A program made the translations under genes and the position numbers. A stretch of DNA of 64,000 nt from assembly GCF_030929615.1 (NCBI RefSeq), contig NZ_JAVFVU010000034.1:26034-90033 (forward strand), written 5' to 3'. Within the stretch, counting starts at the first letter, position 1, and each line of letters opens with the position of its first letter. The DNA is from Dyadobacter sp. LHD-138. Lineage in GTDB: Bacteria > Bacteroidota > Bacteroidia > Cytophagales > Spirosomataceae. Of this stretch, positions 33,266 through 41,723 are shown piece by piece. The notes under the pieces are model-generated. The model saw only the letters and a program-made list of their open reading frames with translations. It made no database searches and was not told the origin of the DNA.

Positions 33266-35791
33266 ATGAAAAAGACAATCAGTATTAATATAGGCGGTGT
33301 CATCTTCCACATCGAGGAGGACGGATACGAAAAGCTAAAAAGCTATCTCAATTCCATACAGAAATACTTTTCTGCTTTCGCAGACAGCAAAGAAATTCTT
33401 TCGGACATTGAAGGACGGATTGCAGAGCGTTTTTTAAACAAGCAAAAAACGGAAAACAAACAGGTTATTTCCCTTACAGATGTCGATGAGCTGATCGCTG
33501 CGATGGGTACCGTTGCTGATTTTGAGGCCATTGAACAATCGGACGATATCTTCGCGGATCCGCTTGAAACGGCTCAGCCAAAAACAGAGAGCCCAAAACA
33601 GGAAACTTATACGGCGGCTTCGGGTGCTCCGAAGGCTGAAAACAAAACATCAGTCAATCCGAGAAAATTATACAGAGATCTTCGCCGCAAACTTGTGGGC
33701 GGTGTAGCAGCCGGATTAGGACATTATTTTACAATCGATCCGCTTTGGGTCAGACTGGCTTTTTTGTTCGCTGTGATTGGTTTGCCTGCCGGTTCGGGTA
33801 TGATGGATCTGAACCTTGAAGACGAACTTGGTCCGATATCTGGTTTTATGGTCGTGGTTTACATCGCGATGTGGATTGCTTTCCCGGGATCAACGACGCT
33901 GGAAGAAGACACAAAAATCAAGAAGTTCTATCGTAATCCGGACCGTAAGGTTGTTGGCGGGGTAGCTTCCGGTGTTGCTTCTTATTTCGGTGTGGATCTG
34001 GGCGTTGTGCGTTTTCTCTGGGTGCTTTCGATATTTCTTTTTGGAACAGGGATTTTGATTTATATCGTCCTTTGGATCATTGCGCCGGTGGCTAATACGC
34101 TTACTGAAAAGATGGAAATGCAGGGGGAGCCTATCACGCTTTCCAATATCGAATCCAACATTAAGCAAAGTCTTAATCTGAACGATAAGGAAGGCGAAGA
34201 AAACCCAATTACCAAAATTTTACTTTTCCCTTTTCGTGCCATTGCGTTGATCATCGGGGCGTTGGGGAAGTTGTTACAAGGTCTGGGGCCCGTGCTTAGG
34301 ATCATGATCGGCGTGCTTTTGGTGGCTATCGCAGTAATTTCATTGTTTGCCCTGGTCGTTTGTGGTGCTGCATTGTTTGGATTTACGAGCGTATCCACAT
34401 TTGATGGAATGCCCTTACCATTCCGTATTTTTCAGGAAATTCCTTCCAGTCTTATTCTGTCAGGGTTATTGGTATCTGCGATTCCCTTCGTTACGTTCCT
34501 TTTATTGGGATTGACACTTTTGTCAAATAAGAAAATCGTAGGGAGCACCGTTTGGCTGACTTTGTTAGGTCTATGGATTGTGGGTATTGTTGTGGCGACG
34601 ATCCAGGGTATAGGTTATCAGCAGAATTTTGCCCGGCGAGGGGAATTCTCCCAGTCGGTATATTACGCCATGCCAGCCGGAACACTGACCCTTGATGAAA
34701 ATGACTATGACGAGGATGAAAATATCGATATCGACATCAGGCTGGCTGGTTATAACGGTGCTGACAGCCTGAGACTGGACAAAAAGATGATGTCGAGAGG
34801 CCGCACTAAAGAAATTGCACGCCAGCTTGCTTCGGAGATCACTTATGATCTGACGGTCAAAGATTCGGTGGTGCTCTTCCATGAAGGTCCTGCTATTACA
34901 AAAGATGGTCCGTTCCGCGATCAGCAAATTGATCTGACCCTGAATATTCCTTACGACAAACAATTTATCATCACCCGCGGTTTATGGTTTTCTGTTTCGC
35001 ACTGGTATGGCAGTAACCACCATCTGGATAAATATGATCTGAATGATGATGATGTGAACTGGGATCAGTTGCGCTGGACGATTAAGCGTGATTCTGGATT
35101 GGTTTGTATCAATATTCCTGAAAAATATATCCGCAAAGAAGAAGACCGCGGTCATGGGAATTCCTATTCTTACGATGATGAGAATAGCGATCTGAATCTC
35201 GGCGAACGTGGTACTTATATCAAACAATTCCCGGTTAAAGATTTCAAAAAAGTAGATATCGGTGGTGCTTATTCGATCATCGTGAAGCAGGGTGCGGAGT
35301 TTGACGTGTCAGCAGACGGAGAGGAAAACGATGTGGACGATTTGAAAATTTATGAAGAGGGTGGTGTGCTACGCGTGAAACGTACTTCTCCTTTCCATCT
35401 TTTTAATAACGACTGGAAAAGGATCGGAATCGTGATCACCATGCCGACTATTGAAGGAGCCTCCCTCTCTGGAGCCAATAAGGCGAGAATCTCAGGTTTT
35501 ACCGGACTCTCAAAACTTGATGTGGATGTTTCAGGTGCTTCCAAAGCTGAAATTGATGTTGAAACCAGTGAATTGACGCTGGGACTTTCGGGCGCATCGA
35601 AGGCTAGGCTAAAAGGTTCAGCCAAATCAGTCAATGCAGATCTGTCCGGCGCTTGTAAGCTTGAAGGTACCAGCATGAACATTCAGAACGTCGATATTCA
35701 TGCATCGGGAGCTTCCAAAGCAGATTTTGGAAGGGTGGCAAACATCAAAAAATATTTAAGTGGCGCCAGTAAAGTGGATGTTCAGGAATAA
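33266..35791 (+). CDS. PspC-domain membrane protein with C-terminal GIN (DUF2807) domain
   Basis: An 841-residue protein. The N-terminal segment (1 to about 90) looks cytoplasmic. Two PspC domains follow, at about 130-205 (RKLVGGVAAGLGHYF) and 222-275 (RKVVGGVASGVASYFGV), then several membrane spans. From about residue 655 the GIN adhesin-head domain begins (FKKVDIGGAYSIIVKQG) and runs on as a beta-helix-like stack with a recurring SGASKA motif about every 18-22 residues. PspC proteins sense envelope stress. The GIN part would face the periplasm. It is the main target of the upstream PadR gene. Confidence 0.9.
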   Translation: MKKTISINIGGVIFHIEEDGYEKLKSYLNSIQKYFSAFADSKEILSDIEGRIAERFLNKQKTENKQVISLTDVDELIAAMGTVADFEAIEQSDDIFADPLETAQPKTESPKQETYTAASGAPKAENKTSVNPRKLYRDLRRKLVGGVAAGLGHYFTIDPLWVRLAFLFAVIGLPAGSGMMDLNLEDELGPISGFMVVVYIAMWIAFPGSTTLEEDTKIKKFYRNPDRKVVGGVASGVASYFGVDLGVVRFLWVLSIFLFGTGILIYIVLWIIAPVANTLTEKMEMQGEPITLSNIESNIKQSLNLNDKEGEENPITKILLFPFRAIALIIGALGKLLQGLGPVLRIMIGVLLVAIAVISLFALVVCGAALFGFTSVSTFDGMPLPFRIFQEIPSSLILSGLLVSAIPFVTFLLLGLTLLSNKKIVGSTVWLTLLGLWIVGIVVATIQGIGYQQNFARRGEFSQSVYYAMPAGTLTLDENDYDEDENIDIDIRLAGYNGADSLRLDKKMMSRGRTKEIARQLASEITYDLTVKDSVVLFHEGPAITKDGPFRDQQIDLTLNIPYDKQFIITRGLWFSVSHWYGSNHHLDKYDLNDDDVNWDQLRWTIKRDSGLVCINIPEKYIRKEEDRGHGNSYSYDDENSDLNLGERGTYIKQFPVKDFKKVDIGGAYSIIVKQGAEFDVSADGEENDVDDLKIYEEGGVLRVKRTSPFHLFNNDWKRIGIVITMPTIEGASLSGANKARISGFTGLSKLDVDVSGASKAEIDVETSELTLGLSGASKARLKGSAKSVNADLSGACKLEGTSMNIQNVDIHASGASKADFGRVANIKKYLSGASKVDVQE

Positions 35792-35870
35792 TGTAAGAAA
35801 AGGATGCAACCTCTGAAACAGATTTAGCATCATTTACTCACATTAACCAAAACATAAACGGATTAAGGTC

Positions 35871-36557
35871 ATGAAAAAATTATTTTTGTTTGGAATAGCA
35901 TGTTTATTATCAACAGCAATGGCTTTTGCCCAGGAAAGCCGGACTTTTAATCTTTCCGGTTTTAATAAACTGGCCATGGGGAGTTCATTTAAAATTGAGG
36001 TGAAACAGGGGAAACAATTCAGTGTAACAGCCTCGGGACAAAGTGCTGATGTAAAAGAACTGGAAGCAAAGGTTGTTTCAGGTGTCTTGAAAATCGGATA
36101 CCGTGGAAATAACTGGAACAAAAACCGTAAAACGGTCGACATCAATATCACCATGCCAACACTTGAAGCGGTTGACTTTTCTGGTGCTTCAAAAGCCCAG
36201 GTTGGAAATTTCCCGGACTCGAAGACCATGGCTATTGAAGTTTCCGGTGCGTCAAGTGTAAACATGAATTTTTCTGCACCAAAGGTTTCTTTCGAATTAT
36301 CGGGAGCATCCTCGTTGACGATTGTTGGTCAGACTGATATTTTAAACGGAGAAGTTTCGGGCGCGTCTTCTTTCAAAGGAGAAAACTTTCCGGCCAAAGA
36401 AGTTAACATCGATGCTTCCGGAGCCAGCAGTGCCAATGTAGTGGCCAGCGCATCCATCCACGCAGACGCAAGCGGAGCCAGCAGAATCCGTTACGGCGGA
36501 AGCGTGAAGGATATTCATTCCAACACTTCGGGAGCCAGTTCTGTGAAGCGGGATTGA
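35871..36557 (+). CDS. Secreted GIN (DUF2807) domain protein
   Basis: A 228-residue protein with signal peptide ending AMAFAQ and a single GIN domain. SGFNKLAMGSSFKIEVKQG opens the domain, and SGASS recurs at short intervals to the end, the same coil pattern as the PspC-GIN neighbour. It is probably an anchorless periplasmic companion of that protein, produced by domain duplication. Spacing of 79 bp and a terminator after it make it the last gene of the PadR unit. Its function is unknown. Confidence 0.88.
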   Translation: MKKLFLFGIACLLSTAMAFAQESRTFNLSGFNKLAMGSSFKIEVKQGKQFSVTASGQSADVKELEAKVVSGVLKIGYRGNNWNKNRKTVDINITMPTLEAVDFSGASKAQVGNFPDSKTMAIEVSGASSVNMNFSAPKVSFELSGASSLTIVGQTDILNGEVSGASSFKGENFPAKEVNIDASGASSANVVASASIHADASGASRIRYGGSVKDIHSNTSGASSVKRD

Positions 36558-36578
36558 GAAAAATATAGATTGTAAAGT

Positions 36579-36617
36579 AAACAGAGAAAGCCGGCATCGT
36601 CCGGCTTTCTCTGTTTT
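36579..36617 (+). terminator. Terminator of the PadR-PspC-GIN unit
   Basis: A perfect 16-bp stem, AAACAGAGAAAGCCGG / CCGGCTTTCTCTGTTT, with a 6-nt loop and short T tail. Confidence 0.9.
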
Positions 36618-36763
36618 ATGGCCTGAATGAAAATCAGTAGCAACAAATTGATAGGAATATATTTATGGACATGCTTAACTTAGCAGCCTGATTTAAAATA
36701 TTCAGGAAAATTGTCCGCTTGTATGTTGCCCGCAGGGTTGTACAGCCAGGTAATTCACAATTT

Positions 36764-36771
36764 TAACTTTG
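36764..36771 (+). promoter_or_regulatory. -7 box for the outer-membrane barrel gene
   Basis: TAACTTTG fits TAnnTTTG, with a TTG at 36738-36740 (23-bp gap). The expected transcription start is near 36776, which disfavours the ATG at 36775 and supports the ATG at 36793. Confidence 0.6.
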
Positions 36772-36792
36772 ATAATGAGGTATTTTTATTCG

Positions 36793-37626
36793 ATGAGACG
36801 CGCGCTAGTTTGCTTGATTTTTCTTCCCCTGGTTTTTGCTCAACCGGTGAAAGCGCAATCCACCAAACGTTATATGCCTCCAATGGGTGTTTTCAGCCTG
36901 ACTGGTGGCGCCGGTATTGCGTATTACATGGGTGATTTGCGTGCAGGCAAGATCAACAGACATTTGGGACTTGGGCCGTCCATTTCGGTTGGCGCATTAT
37001 ACAGGTTAACCGAACATTTGAGTGCCAGAGGAGAAGTAAGGTTTTATCAGGTTTCTGCACACCAAAAATATACACCAAATTATCAGAAAAATCTCTCATT
37101 CCGAACCAGAAACCCGGATTTGAATATCGGCATTCAAGCTGATTTGTTCGCTTACAACCGGCATGAGAAAATAAACCCATATCTTTTTGGAGGCGTAGGG
37201 GTAACGTATATGACGCCCAAAGCGGAACTGGATGGAAAATGGATAAGTCTGGCTCCCTTGCAAACGGAAGGTGTGAAATATAGTCGGCTGCCGTTGGTCT
37301 TCATGGCAGGAGGAGGTATTTCCGCTCAGGTGGTGGAGCGGTGGAGCATCGGGATGGAATTATGCAATAACTTTATGAATTCAGATTATCTGGATGATGT
37401 AAGTACCGTGTATCCTAGTGATGCGATGCTTTCCAGCGACATGGCCCGCCGGCTGTCTGACCGCTCCTCTGAAATTGGTGCAGCCAAACAGGAGCCCGGC
37501 TGGCACCGGGGCAGCCCCGGTCGTAAGGATATGTACTTGTTTTTACAATTTCGTGTCAATTATCTGATCGGTACAAAGAAAGAGGCACACGAACGAAGAA
37601 ACGTACGTACCCCGCGACTTAAATAA
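36793..37626 (+). CDS. Outer-membrane beta-barrel protein, DUF6089/PorG-like
   Basis: A protein of about 277 residues with signal peptide MRRALVCLIFLPLVFAQPVKAQ. The body alternates short amphipathic strands (GVFSLTGGAGIAYYMGDLRAG, LGLGPSISVGALYRL, HLSARGEVRFYQVSA) and resembles small outer-membrane barrels of the DUF6089 group, to which T9SS PorG belongs. It ends with a basic, probably periplasmic tail. PorG identity is not established: the T9SS core genes here are 17 kb away. The start codon was chosen because a promoter box overlaps the upstream alternatives. Confidence 0.65.
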   Translation: MRRALVCLIFLPLVFAQPVKAQSTKRYMPPMGVFSLTGGAGIAYYMGDLRAGKINRHLGLGPSISVGALYRLTEHLSARGEVRFYQVSAHQKYTPNYQKNLSFRTRNPDLNIGIQADLFAYNRHEKINPYLFGGVGVTYMTPKAELDGKWISLAPLQTEGVKYSRLPLVFMAGGGISAQVVERWSIGMELCNNFMNSDYLDDVSTVYPSDAMLSSDMARRLSDRSSEIGAAKQEPGWHRGSPGRKDMYLFLQFRVNYLIGTKKEAHERRNVRTPRLK

Positions 37627-37630
37627 AATA

Positions 37631-37638
37631 TATTTTTG
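37631..37638 (+). promoter_or_regulatory. Candidate -7 box for the thioesterase gene
   Basis: TATTTTTG fits TAnnTTTG just after the barrel gene stop codon and 12 bp before the ATG at 37651. It overlaps an alternative TTG start at 37636, which is therefore unlikely. Confidence 0.4.
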
Positions 37639-37650
37639 AAAATAAATCCG

Positions 37651-38181
37651 ATGTTAAAAGCCAAGACCCCTCAGCAATCGGAGGTAACCATGACAGAAAT
37701 GGTTCTTCCCAATGATACCAATACGCTCAATAATTTGATGGGGGGGCGTTTGCTTCACTGGATGGATATTTGTGCCGCCATCTCAGCGCAAAAACATTCA
37801 AACCGCATCGTCGTAACGGCTTCGGTGGATAATGTCTCTTTTACGGAACCTATTCGTTTGGGGAATATTGTGACGATGCATGCCCGGGTTACCCGCGCTT
37901 TTAACTCTTCGATGGAAGTATATCTGGAAGTTTGGGCAGAAGATATTCCCGCGGGTTTACGGGTGAGCACGAACCGCGCTTTTTACACTTTTGTTGCGGT
38001 AGATCAAAACGGGCGGCCCATAGAAGTGCCCCCGCTTTTACCGGAATCAAAGGAAGATGAAGAGTTGTTCGTCAGTGCTTTACGTCGCCGTCAGTTGCGG
38101 CTTGTTTTGGCTGGCCGCATGAAGCCGGGCGACGCTACCGAGTTAAAGGCATTATTTGAATTAGGAGAAGAAAAGCCATAA
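37651..38181 (+). CDS. Hotdog-fold acyl-CoA thioesterase
   Basis: A protein of about 176 residues with a single hotdog domain. SEVTMTEMVLPNDTNTLNNLMGG, then GRLLHWMDICAAISA, match the acyl-CoA thioesterase (YciA/BFIT) pattern with the conserved Asn and Asp. It hydrolyses acyl-CoA to free acid and CoA in the cytoplasm. The C-terminal 40 residues are a charged helical extension. It is followed by a ridA gene 135 bp on. Confidence 0.88.
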   Translation: MLKAKTPQQSEVTMTEMVLPNDTNTLNNLMGGRLLHWMDICAAISAQKHSNRIVVTASVDNVSFTEPIRLGNIVTMHARVTRAFNSSMEVYLEVWAEDIPAGLRVSTNRAFYTFVAVDQNGRPIEVPPLLPESKEDEELFVSALRRRQLRLVLAGRMKPGDATELKALFELGEEKP

Positions 38182-38196
38182 CCCATCTTTTTTTGG

Positions 38197-38204
38197 TAAT
38201 TTTG
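38197..38204 (+). promoter_or_regulatory. Candidate -7 box for ridA
   Basis: TAATTTTG fits TAnnTTTG and lies 112 bp before the RidA start. It is also part of a short hairpin (TTTGGTAA / TTGCCAAA), so its use is uncertain. Confidence 0.35.
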
Positions 38205-38316
38205 CCAAATCCTGAGCGACCGGCAGTGGCTGGTGAAAAGTCTCCTCGCGAGCTTTGACTTCATAAGCGCTTAGAAGAGAATTATATTTCAAAAAGCGCT
38301 CATTCATTATCATTAT

Positions 38317-38688
38317 ATGGCAAAAGAAATTATTTTTTCGGAGGAAGCCCCGGCTCCAATCGGCCCGTACAGCCAGGCTGTTAAAGTGAATAACACTTTA
38401 TATGTTTCAGGACAAATCGCCTTTGAAGCTTCTCAGTCGGGAAGTATCAAAATAGAAACGGGGAAAGTGATGGAAAATATCGGACACATCCTTAAAGCGG
38501 CTGGCTTTGGTTATGAGAACGTTGTGAAATCGAATATCTTTTTAAAAGATATGAACGACTTTGCCGTGGTGAACGAAGTGTACGGCCAGTTTTTTACCAG
38601 TGATCCTCCCGCCCGTGAAACGGTTCAGGTTGCACGTTTGCCAAAAGATGTGAATGTTGAAATCTCGGTGATTGCGGTAGCGTTGTAA
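38317..38688 (+). CDS. ridA: RidA family enamine/imine deaminase
   Basis: A 123-residue protein of normal RidA length. APIGPYSQAVKVNNTLYVSGQI at the N-terminus, the PPARETVQVARLP motif with the catalytic Arg, and VNVEISVIAVAL at the end are all present. RidA clears reactive 2-aminoacrylate and related enamines made by PLP enzymes. It is encoded alone between the thioesterase gene and the GTCA array upstream of gltX. Confidence 0.94.
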   Translation: MAKEIIFSEEAPAPIGPYSQAVKVNNTLYVSGQIAFEASQSGSIKIETGKVMENIGHILKAAGFGYENVVKSNIFLKDMNDFAVVNEVYGQFFTSDPPARETVQVARLPKDVNVEISVIAVAL

Positions 38689-38708
38689 TCAATTGTGGTC
38701 GGTGAATT

Positions 38709-38796
38709 GTCAGGAGGTAGTCACGAGTAGTCAAGGTTTGTCAGGTTTTGCTGACAATAAATGACGAGAAATGACAACGAATGACTATTTCATGAC
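38709..38796. repeat. Helically phased GTCA/TGAC dyad array upstream of gltX
   Basis: GTCA occurs at 38709, 38720, 38730 and 38740, and its inverse TGAC at 38752, 38762, 38772, 38782 and 38793. The steps are 10-11 bp, and three pairs are symmetric around 38747.5. Only the tetramers and a few neighbours pair, so it is not a perfect RNA stem; the innermost part GTCAG/CTGAC is. The array ends 29 bp before the gltX start. Confidence 0.6.
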
Positions 38797-38825
38797 TGAT
38801 GTATTTTTAAGTTAATGTTGAAATA

Positions 38826-40376
38826 ATGACTAAGTTACCAGTTCGGGTGAGATTCGCCCCAAGCCCAACAGGACCGCTCCACGCCGGAGGTGTCCGCACG
38901 GCATTATATAATTATCTGTTTGCCCGTCAGCAAGGTGGCCAAATGCTGCTTCGTATTGAAGATACAGACCAAACCCGTTATGTTCCGGGAGCGGAAGAAT
39001 ATATTTTAGAAGCGCTTGCATGGCTTGGCATCGAGATTGATGAAGGAGTGCAGGTAGGAGGCCCGCATGCGCCGTACCGCCAGTCGGAAAGAAAACCAAT
39101 TTATCTTGAATATGCAGAAAAGCTGATTGCCGACGGCAAGGCGTATTATGCATTTGATACCCCCGAAGAACTTGATGCGATGCGCAAGCGCCTGGAAGAA
39201 GCGAAAGTTGCGGCGATTCAGTACAATGCCATTACACGTCTGGAAATGAAAAATTCCCTGACGCTTTCTCCGGAAGAAACCAAGGCACGCCTTGCAAGTG
39301 GTGAGCCTTATGTGATCCGGATGAAGATTATGCCGAAGGAGGATATCCGTTTCAATGACCTGATCCGTGGGTGGGTCGTGGTGCATTCGTCGCAGATTGA
39401 TGATAAGGTTTTGCTTAAATCGGATGGTATGCCGACCTACCATTTGGCCAATATTGTGGATGACCATCTGATGGGGATCACGCATGTAATCCGTGGGGAA
39501 GAATGGCTTCCTTCCGCTCCGCTGCACGTTTTGCTTTACAGATATCTGGGTTGGGAAAGCACGATGCCGCAGTTTGCACACTTGCCGTTGCTATTGAAAC
39601 CTGACGGAAATGGTAAGCTTTCAAAACGAGATGCAGATCTGGGCGGTTTCCCGATTTTCCCGTTGCAATGGACAGATCCAGTGACGGGCGATATCGCGAA
39701 AGGCTTCCGTGAAGAGGGTTATTCTCCTGAAGCAACTGCTAATTTTCTGGCCTTGTTGGGTTGGAATGCAGGAACGGAACAGGAGATTTTCAGCATGGAT
39801 GAACTGATCAAACTTTTCAGTTTTGAACGTGTTCATAAGGCCGGTGCACGATTTGATATCCAGAAAGCAAACTGGTTTAACCAGCAGTATCTGAAACATA
39901 GAGACGATGCCTCGATCGTTGCCGAAATAAAACCGATTTATGCGGCTAAGGGTATTGAAGTAAGTGACGAGCAGGTTCTTCAGATTGTACATTTGTTGAA
40001 AGACCGTGTACATTTTACCAAAGAAATCGTGGCGGAATCCGTGTTCCTTTTCAGCGCTCCGGAAGTTTATGACCAGGATGTGGCTGTAAAAAAATGGAAT
40101 GAGGAAGCTGTAAACGCGATTTCCGGTTTTAAAGAAGCCCTTGAAGGATTTGAAGGCGATTTTCTTGCCGATGCTATCAAACATGTGCTTGCGGCTAAAA
40201 TGGAAGCGTCAGGGATTAAGATGGGGAAAATCATGCAGGCGCTGCGTCTTGCCGTGACGGGTGCCGGAGCCGGGCCTGATCTGATGGTGATCATGGAGAT
40301 TTTGGGGAAACAGGAAGTAATAGGCAGACTAGCCCAGGCATTACACCGTTTGCCTGCCCAAATTCGCCTGGCATAA
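38826..40376 (+). CDS. gltX: Glutamyl-tRNA synthetase
   Basis: A 516-residue class I synthetase. The HIGH-type motif is HAGG in RFAPSPTGPLHAGGVRTALY, and the KMSKS-type loop is GNGKLSKRDAD. RIEDTDQTRYVPGAEEYI and VDDHLMGITHVIRGEEW are family landmarks. It charges tRNA-Glu. It is a single gene preceded by the phased GTCA array. Length is normal. Confidence 0.97.
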   Translation: MTKLPVRVRFAPSPTGPLHAGGVRTALYNYLFARQQGGQMLLRIEDTDQTRYVPGAEEYILEALAWLGIEIDEGVQVGGPHAPYRQSERKPIYLEYAEKLIADGKAYYAFDTPEELDAMRKRLEEAKVAAIQYNAITRLEMKNSLTLSPEETKARLASGEPYVIRMKIMPKEDIRFNDLIRGWVVVHSSQIDDKVLLKSDGMPTYHLANIVDDHLMGITHVIRGEEWLPSAPLHVLLYRYLGWESTMPQFAHLPLLLKPDGNGKLSKRDADLGGFPIFPLQWTDPVTGDIAKGFREEGYSPEATANFLALLGWNAGTEQEIFSMDELIKLFSFERVHKAGARFDIQKANWFNQQYLKHRDDASIVAEIKPIYAAKGIEVSDEQVLQIVHLLKDRVHFTKEIVAESVFLFSAPEVYDQDVAVKKWNEEAVNAISGFKEALEGFEGDFLADAIKHVLAAKMEASGIKMGKIMQALRLAVTGAGAGPDLMVIMEILGKQEVIGRLAQALHRLPAQIRLA

Positions 40377-40499
40377 CTGTAAAATAACCGTTCGATCAAT
40401 TTACTTTGGCAATCGGTATGCGGTGATATAATTTCGTAACAGTAATTTATTTTACGGGTCCTGACACCAAAAGTAAAGGGCCGATAGCCAATAAAAATT

Positions 40500-40757
40500 A
40501 TGGCCAAAAAGAAACAACCCGACGCTGCCAAACCAGCAAACGAAAAACCTCGTGTCCATAAGGATTTGGATGGTTTTGATATTCAGATCAATTCATTTGG
40601 TGAGATCACAACCAGTTTTGATATGGATCGTATCAACCAGTTTTTGAACAAAAATGTGGATGATAAGAAACTTCGCGACCGGGAAGATATTCCGGGAAGA
40701 AAAACGAAGAAATCCAAGGCTAAAAAAACGGAGGAGGAAGAAGAGGAGGAGGAATAG
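40500..40757 (+). CDS. Small charged protein with acidic tail, function unknown
   Basis: An 85-residue protein. A Lys-rich start, a central segment FDIQINSFGEITTSFDMDRINQFLN with a helical C-terminal half, then a Lys-rich stretch and a final run of eight Glu. It has no signal peptide or membrane span. The central part looks like a short conserved domain of Bacteroidota. The polyampholyte ends suggest a disordered, interaction-prone protein. Its position between gltX and the TIGR00266 gene gives no clue. Confidence 0.7.
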   Translation: MAKKKQPDAAKPANEKPRVHKDLDGFDIQINSFGEITTSFDMDRINQFLNKNVDDKKLRDREDIPGRKTKKSKAKKTEEEEEEEE

Positions 40758-40822
40758 AGAATAATGGTTGTTTACGACATACCTGCGTGATTTACTGACA
40801 ACATATAAACTTTTAAGTTACA

Positions 40823-41605
40823 ATGATCTCACACGAAATTGATTACAAGATTATCGGCGATGATATCCAAATCGTGGAAATAGAACTCGATCCAAATGAA
40901 ACTGTGATCGCCGAAGCTGGTGCGATGCTTTTCATGGAAGATGGTATTCAGTTTGAAACCAAGATGGGAGATGGATCTGAGGCCAACCAAAGTATTATGG
41001 GTAAGATCTTTCAGGCTGGGACCCGCGTACTTACCGGTGAATCTCTTTTCATGACGCACTTTACAAACCGTGGCGTTGGCAAGAAAAAGGTCGCTTTCTC
41101 GGCTCCTTATCCCGGAACGGTTATGCCGATCGATCTTTCCAAAATTTACGGCAACGAACTGATCGTGCAAAAAGACGGATTCCTGTGCGCTGCATTAGGC
41201 ACCAGCATGAAAGTCCACTTTAACCAGCGTTTTGGGGCAGGTCTTTTTGGTGGTGAAGGATTTATTCTTCAAAAACTGAAAGGTGACGGAATGGCTTTTG
41301 TGCATGCCGGTGGTGTGGTGATCGAGCGTCAGCTTAACAATGAAACCCTTCGTGTGGATACCGGGTGTGTCGTTGCTTTTGAACAATCTTTGAGCTTCGA
41401 TATCCAGCGTTCAGGTGGATTGAAATCCATGGTGTTTGGCGGTGAAGGCATGTTTTTGGCGACGCTTCGTGGAACCGGTCGTGTCTGGATTCAATCGATG
41501 CCAATTTCAAAACTGATTCAGCGATTAGCTGTCGGCGGACCTAACGCGGGGAAAGAAAGCGGTTCTGTAATTGGCGGATTGGGAAGTTTATTTGAAGGCC
41601 GATAA
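40823..41605 (+). CDS. TIGR00266/AIM24 family protein
   Basis: A 260-residue beta-rich protein. Family marks are EAGAMLFMEDGIQFET near the N-terminus, RVLTGESLFMTHFTN, FVHAGGVVIERQL and the closing GGEGMFLATLRGTGRVWIQ. The fold is related to tubby-like/AIM24 proteins; the biochemical role is not known. It ends at a bidirectional terminator shared with the SusD gene. Confidence 0.9.
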   Translation: MISHEIDYKIIGDDIQIVEIELDPNETVIAEAGAMLFMEDGIQFETKMGDGSEANQSIMGKIFQAGTRVLTGESLFMTHFTNRGVGKKKVAFSAPYPGTVMPIDLSKIYGNELIVQKDGFLCAALGTSMKVHFNQRFGAGLFGGEGFILQKLKGDGMAFVHAGGVVIERQLNNETLRVDTGCVVAFEQSLSFDIQRSGGLKSMVFGGEGMFLATLRGTGRVWIQSMPISKLIQRLAVGGPNAGKESGSVIGGLGSLFEGR

Positions 41606-41637
41606 AGTTGATTTAACATCATCTGATTGTGATAAAT

Positions 41638-41676
41638 AAAAGAGCTGCTCTGATTTTAGGTCGGAGCAGCTCTTTT
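41638..41676. terminator. Bidirectional terminator between TIGR00266 and susD genes
   Basis: A perfect 13-bp stem, AAAAGAGCTGCTC / GAGCAGCTCTTTT, with a 13-nt loop that can close by two more pairs. A and T runs on both arms serve both converging units. Confidence 0.85.
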
Positions 41677-41723
41677 GTTGTAGTCATCGCAGCAAAAGGC
41701 TGGCCTCTTGCTGCGATATATTT

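Noticed and set aside
36711..36935. A 74-codon plus-strand frame before the outer-membrane barrel gene
   Set aside because: It overlaps the promoter and signal peptide of the barrel gene in another frame and shows no features.
39006..40184. Long minus-strand open frames
   Set aside because: They are antisense to gltX, which is fully supported by its HIGH- and KMSKS-type motifs.
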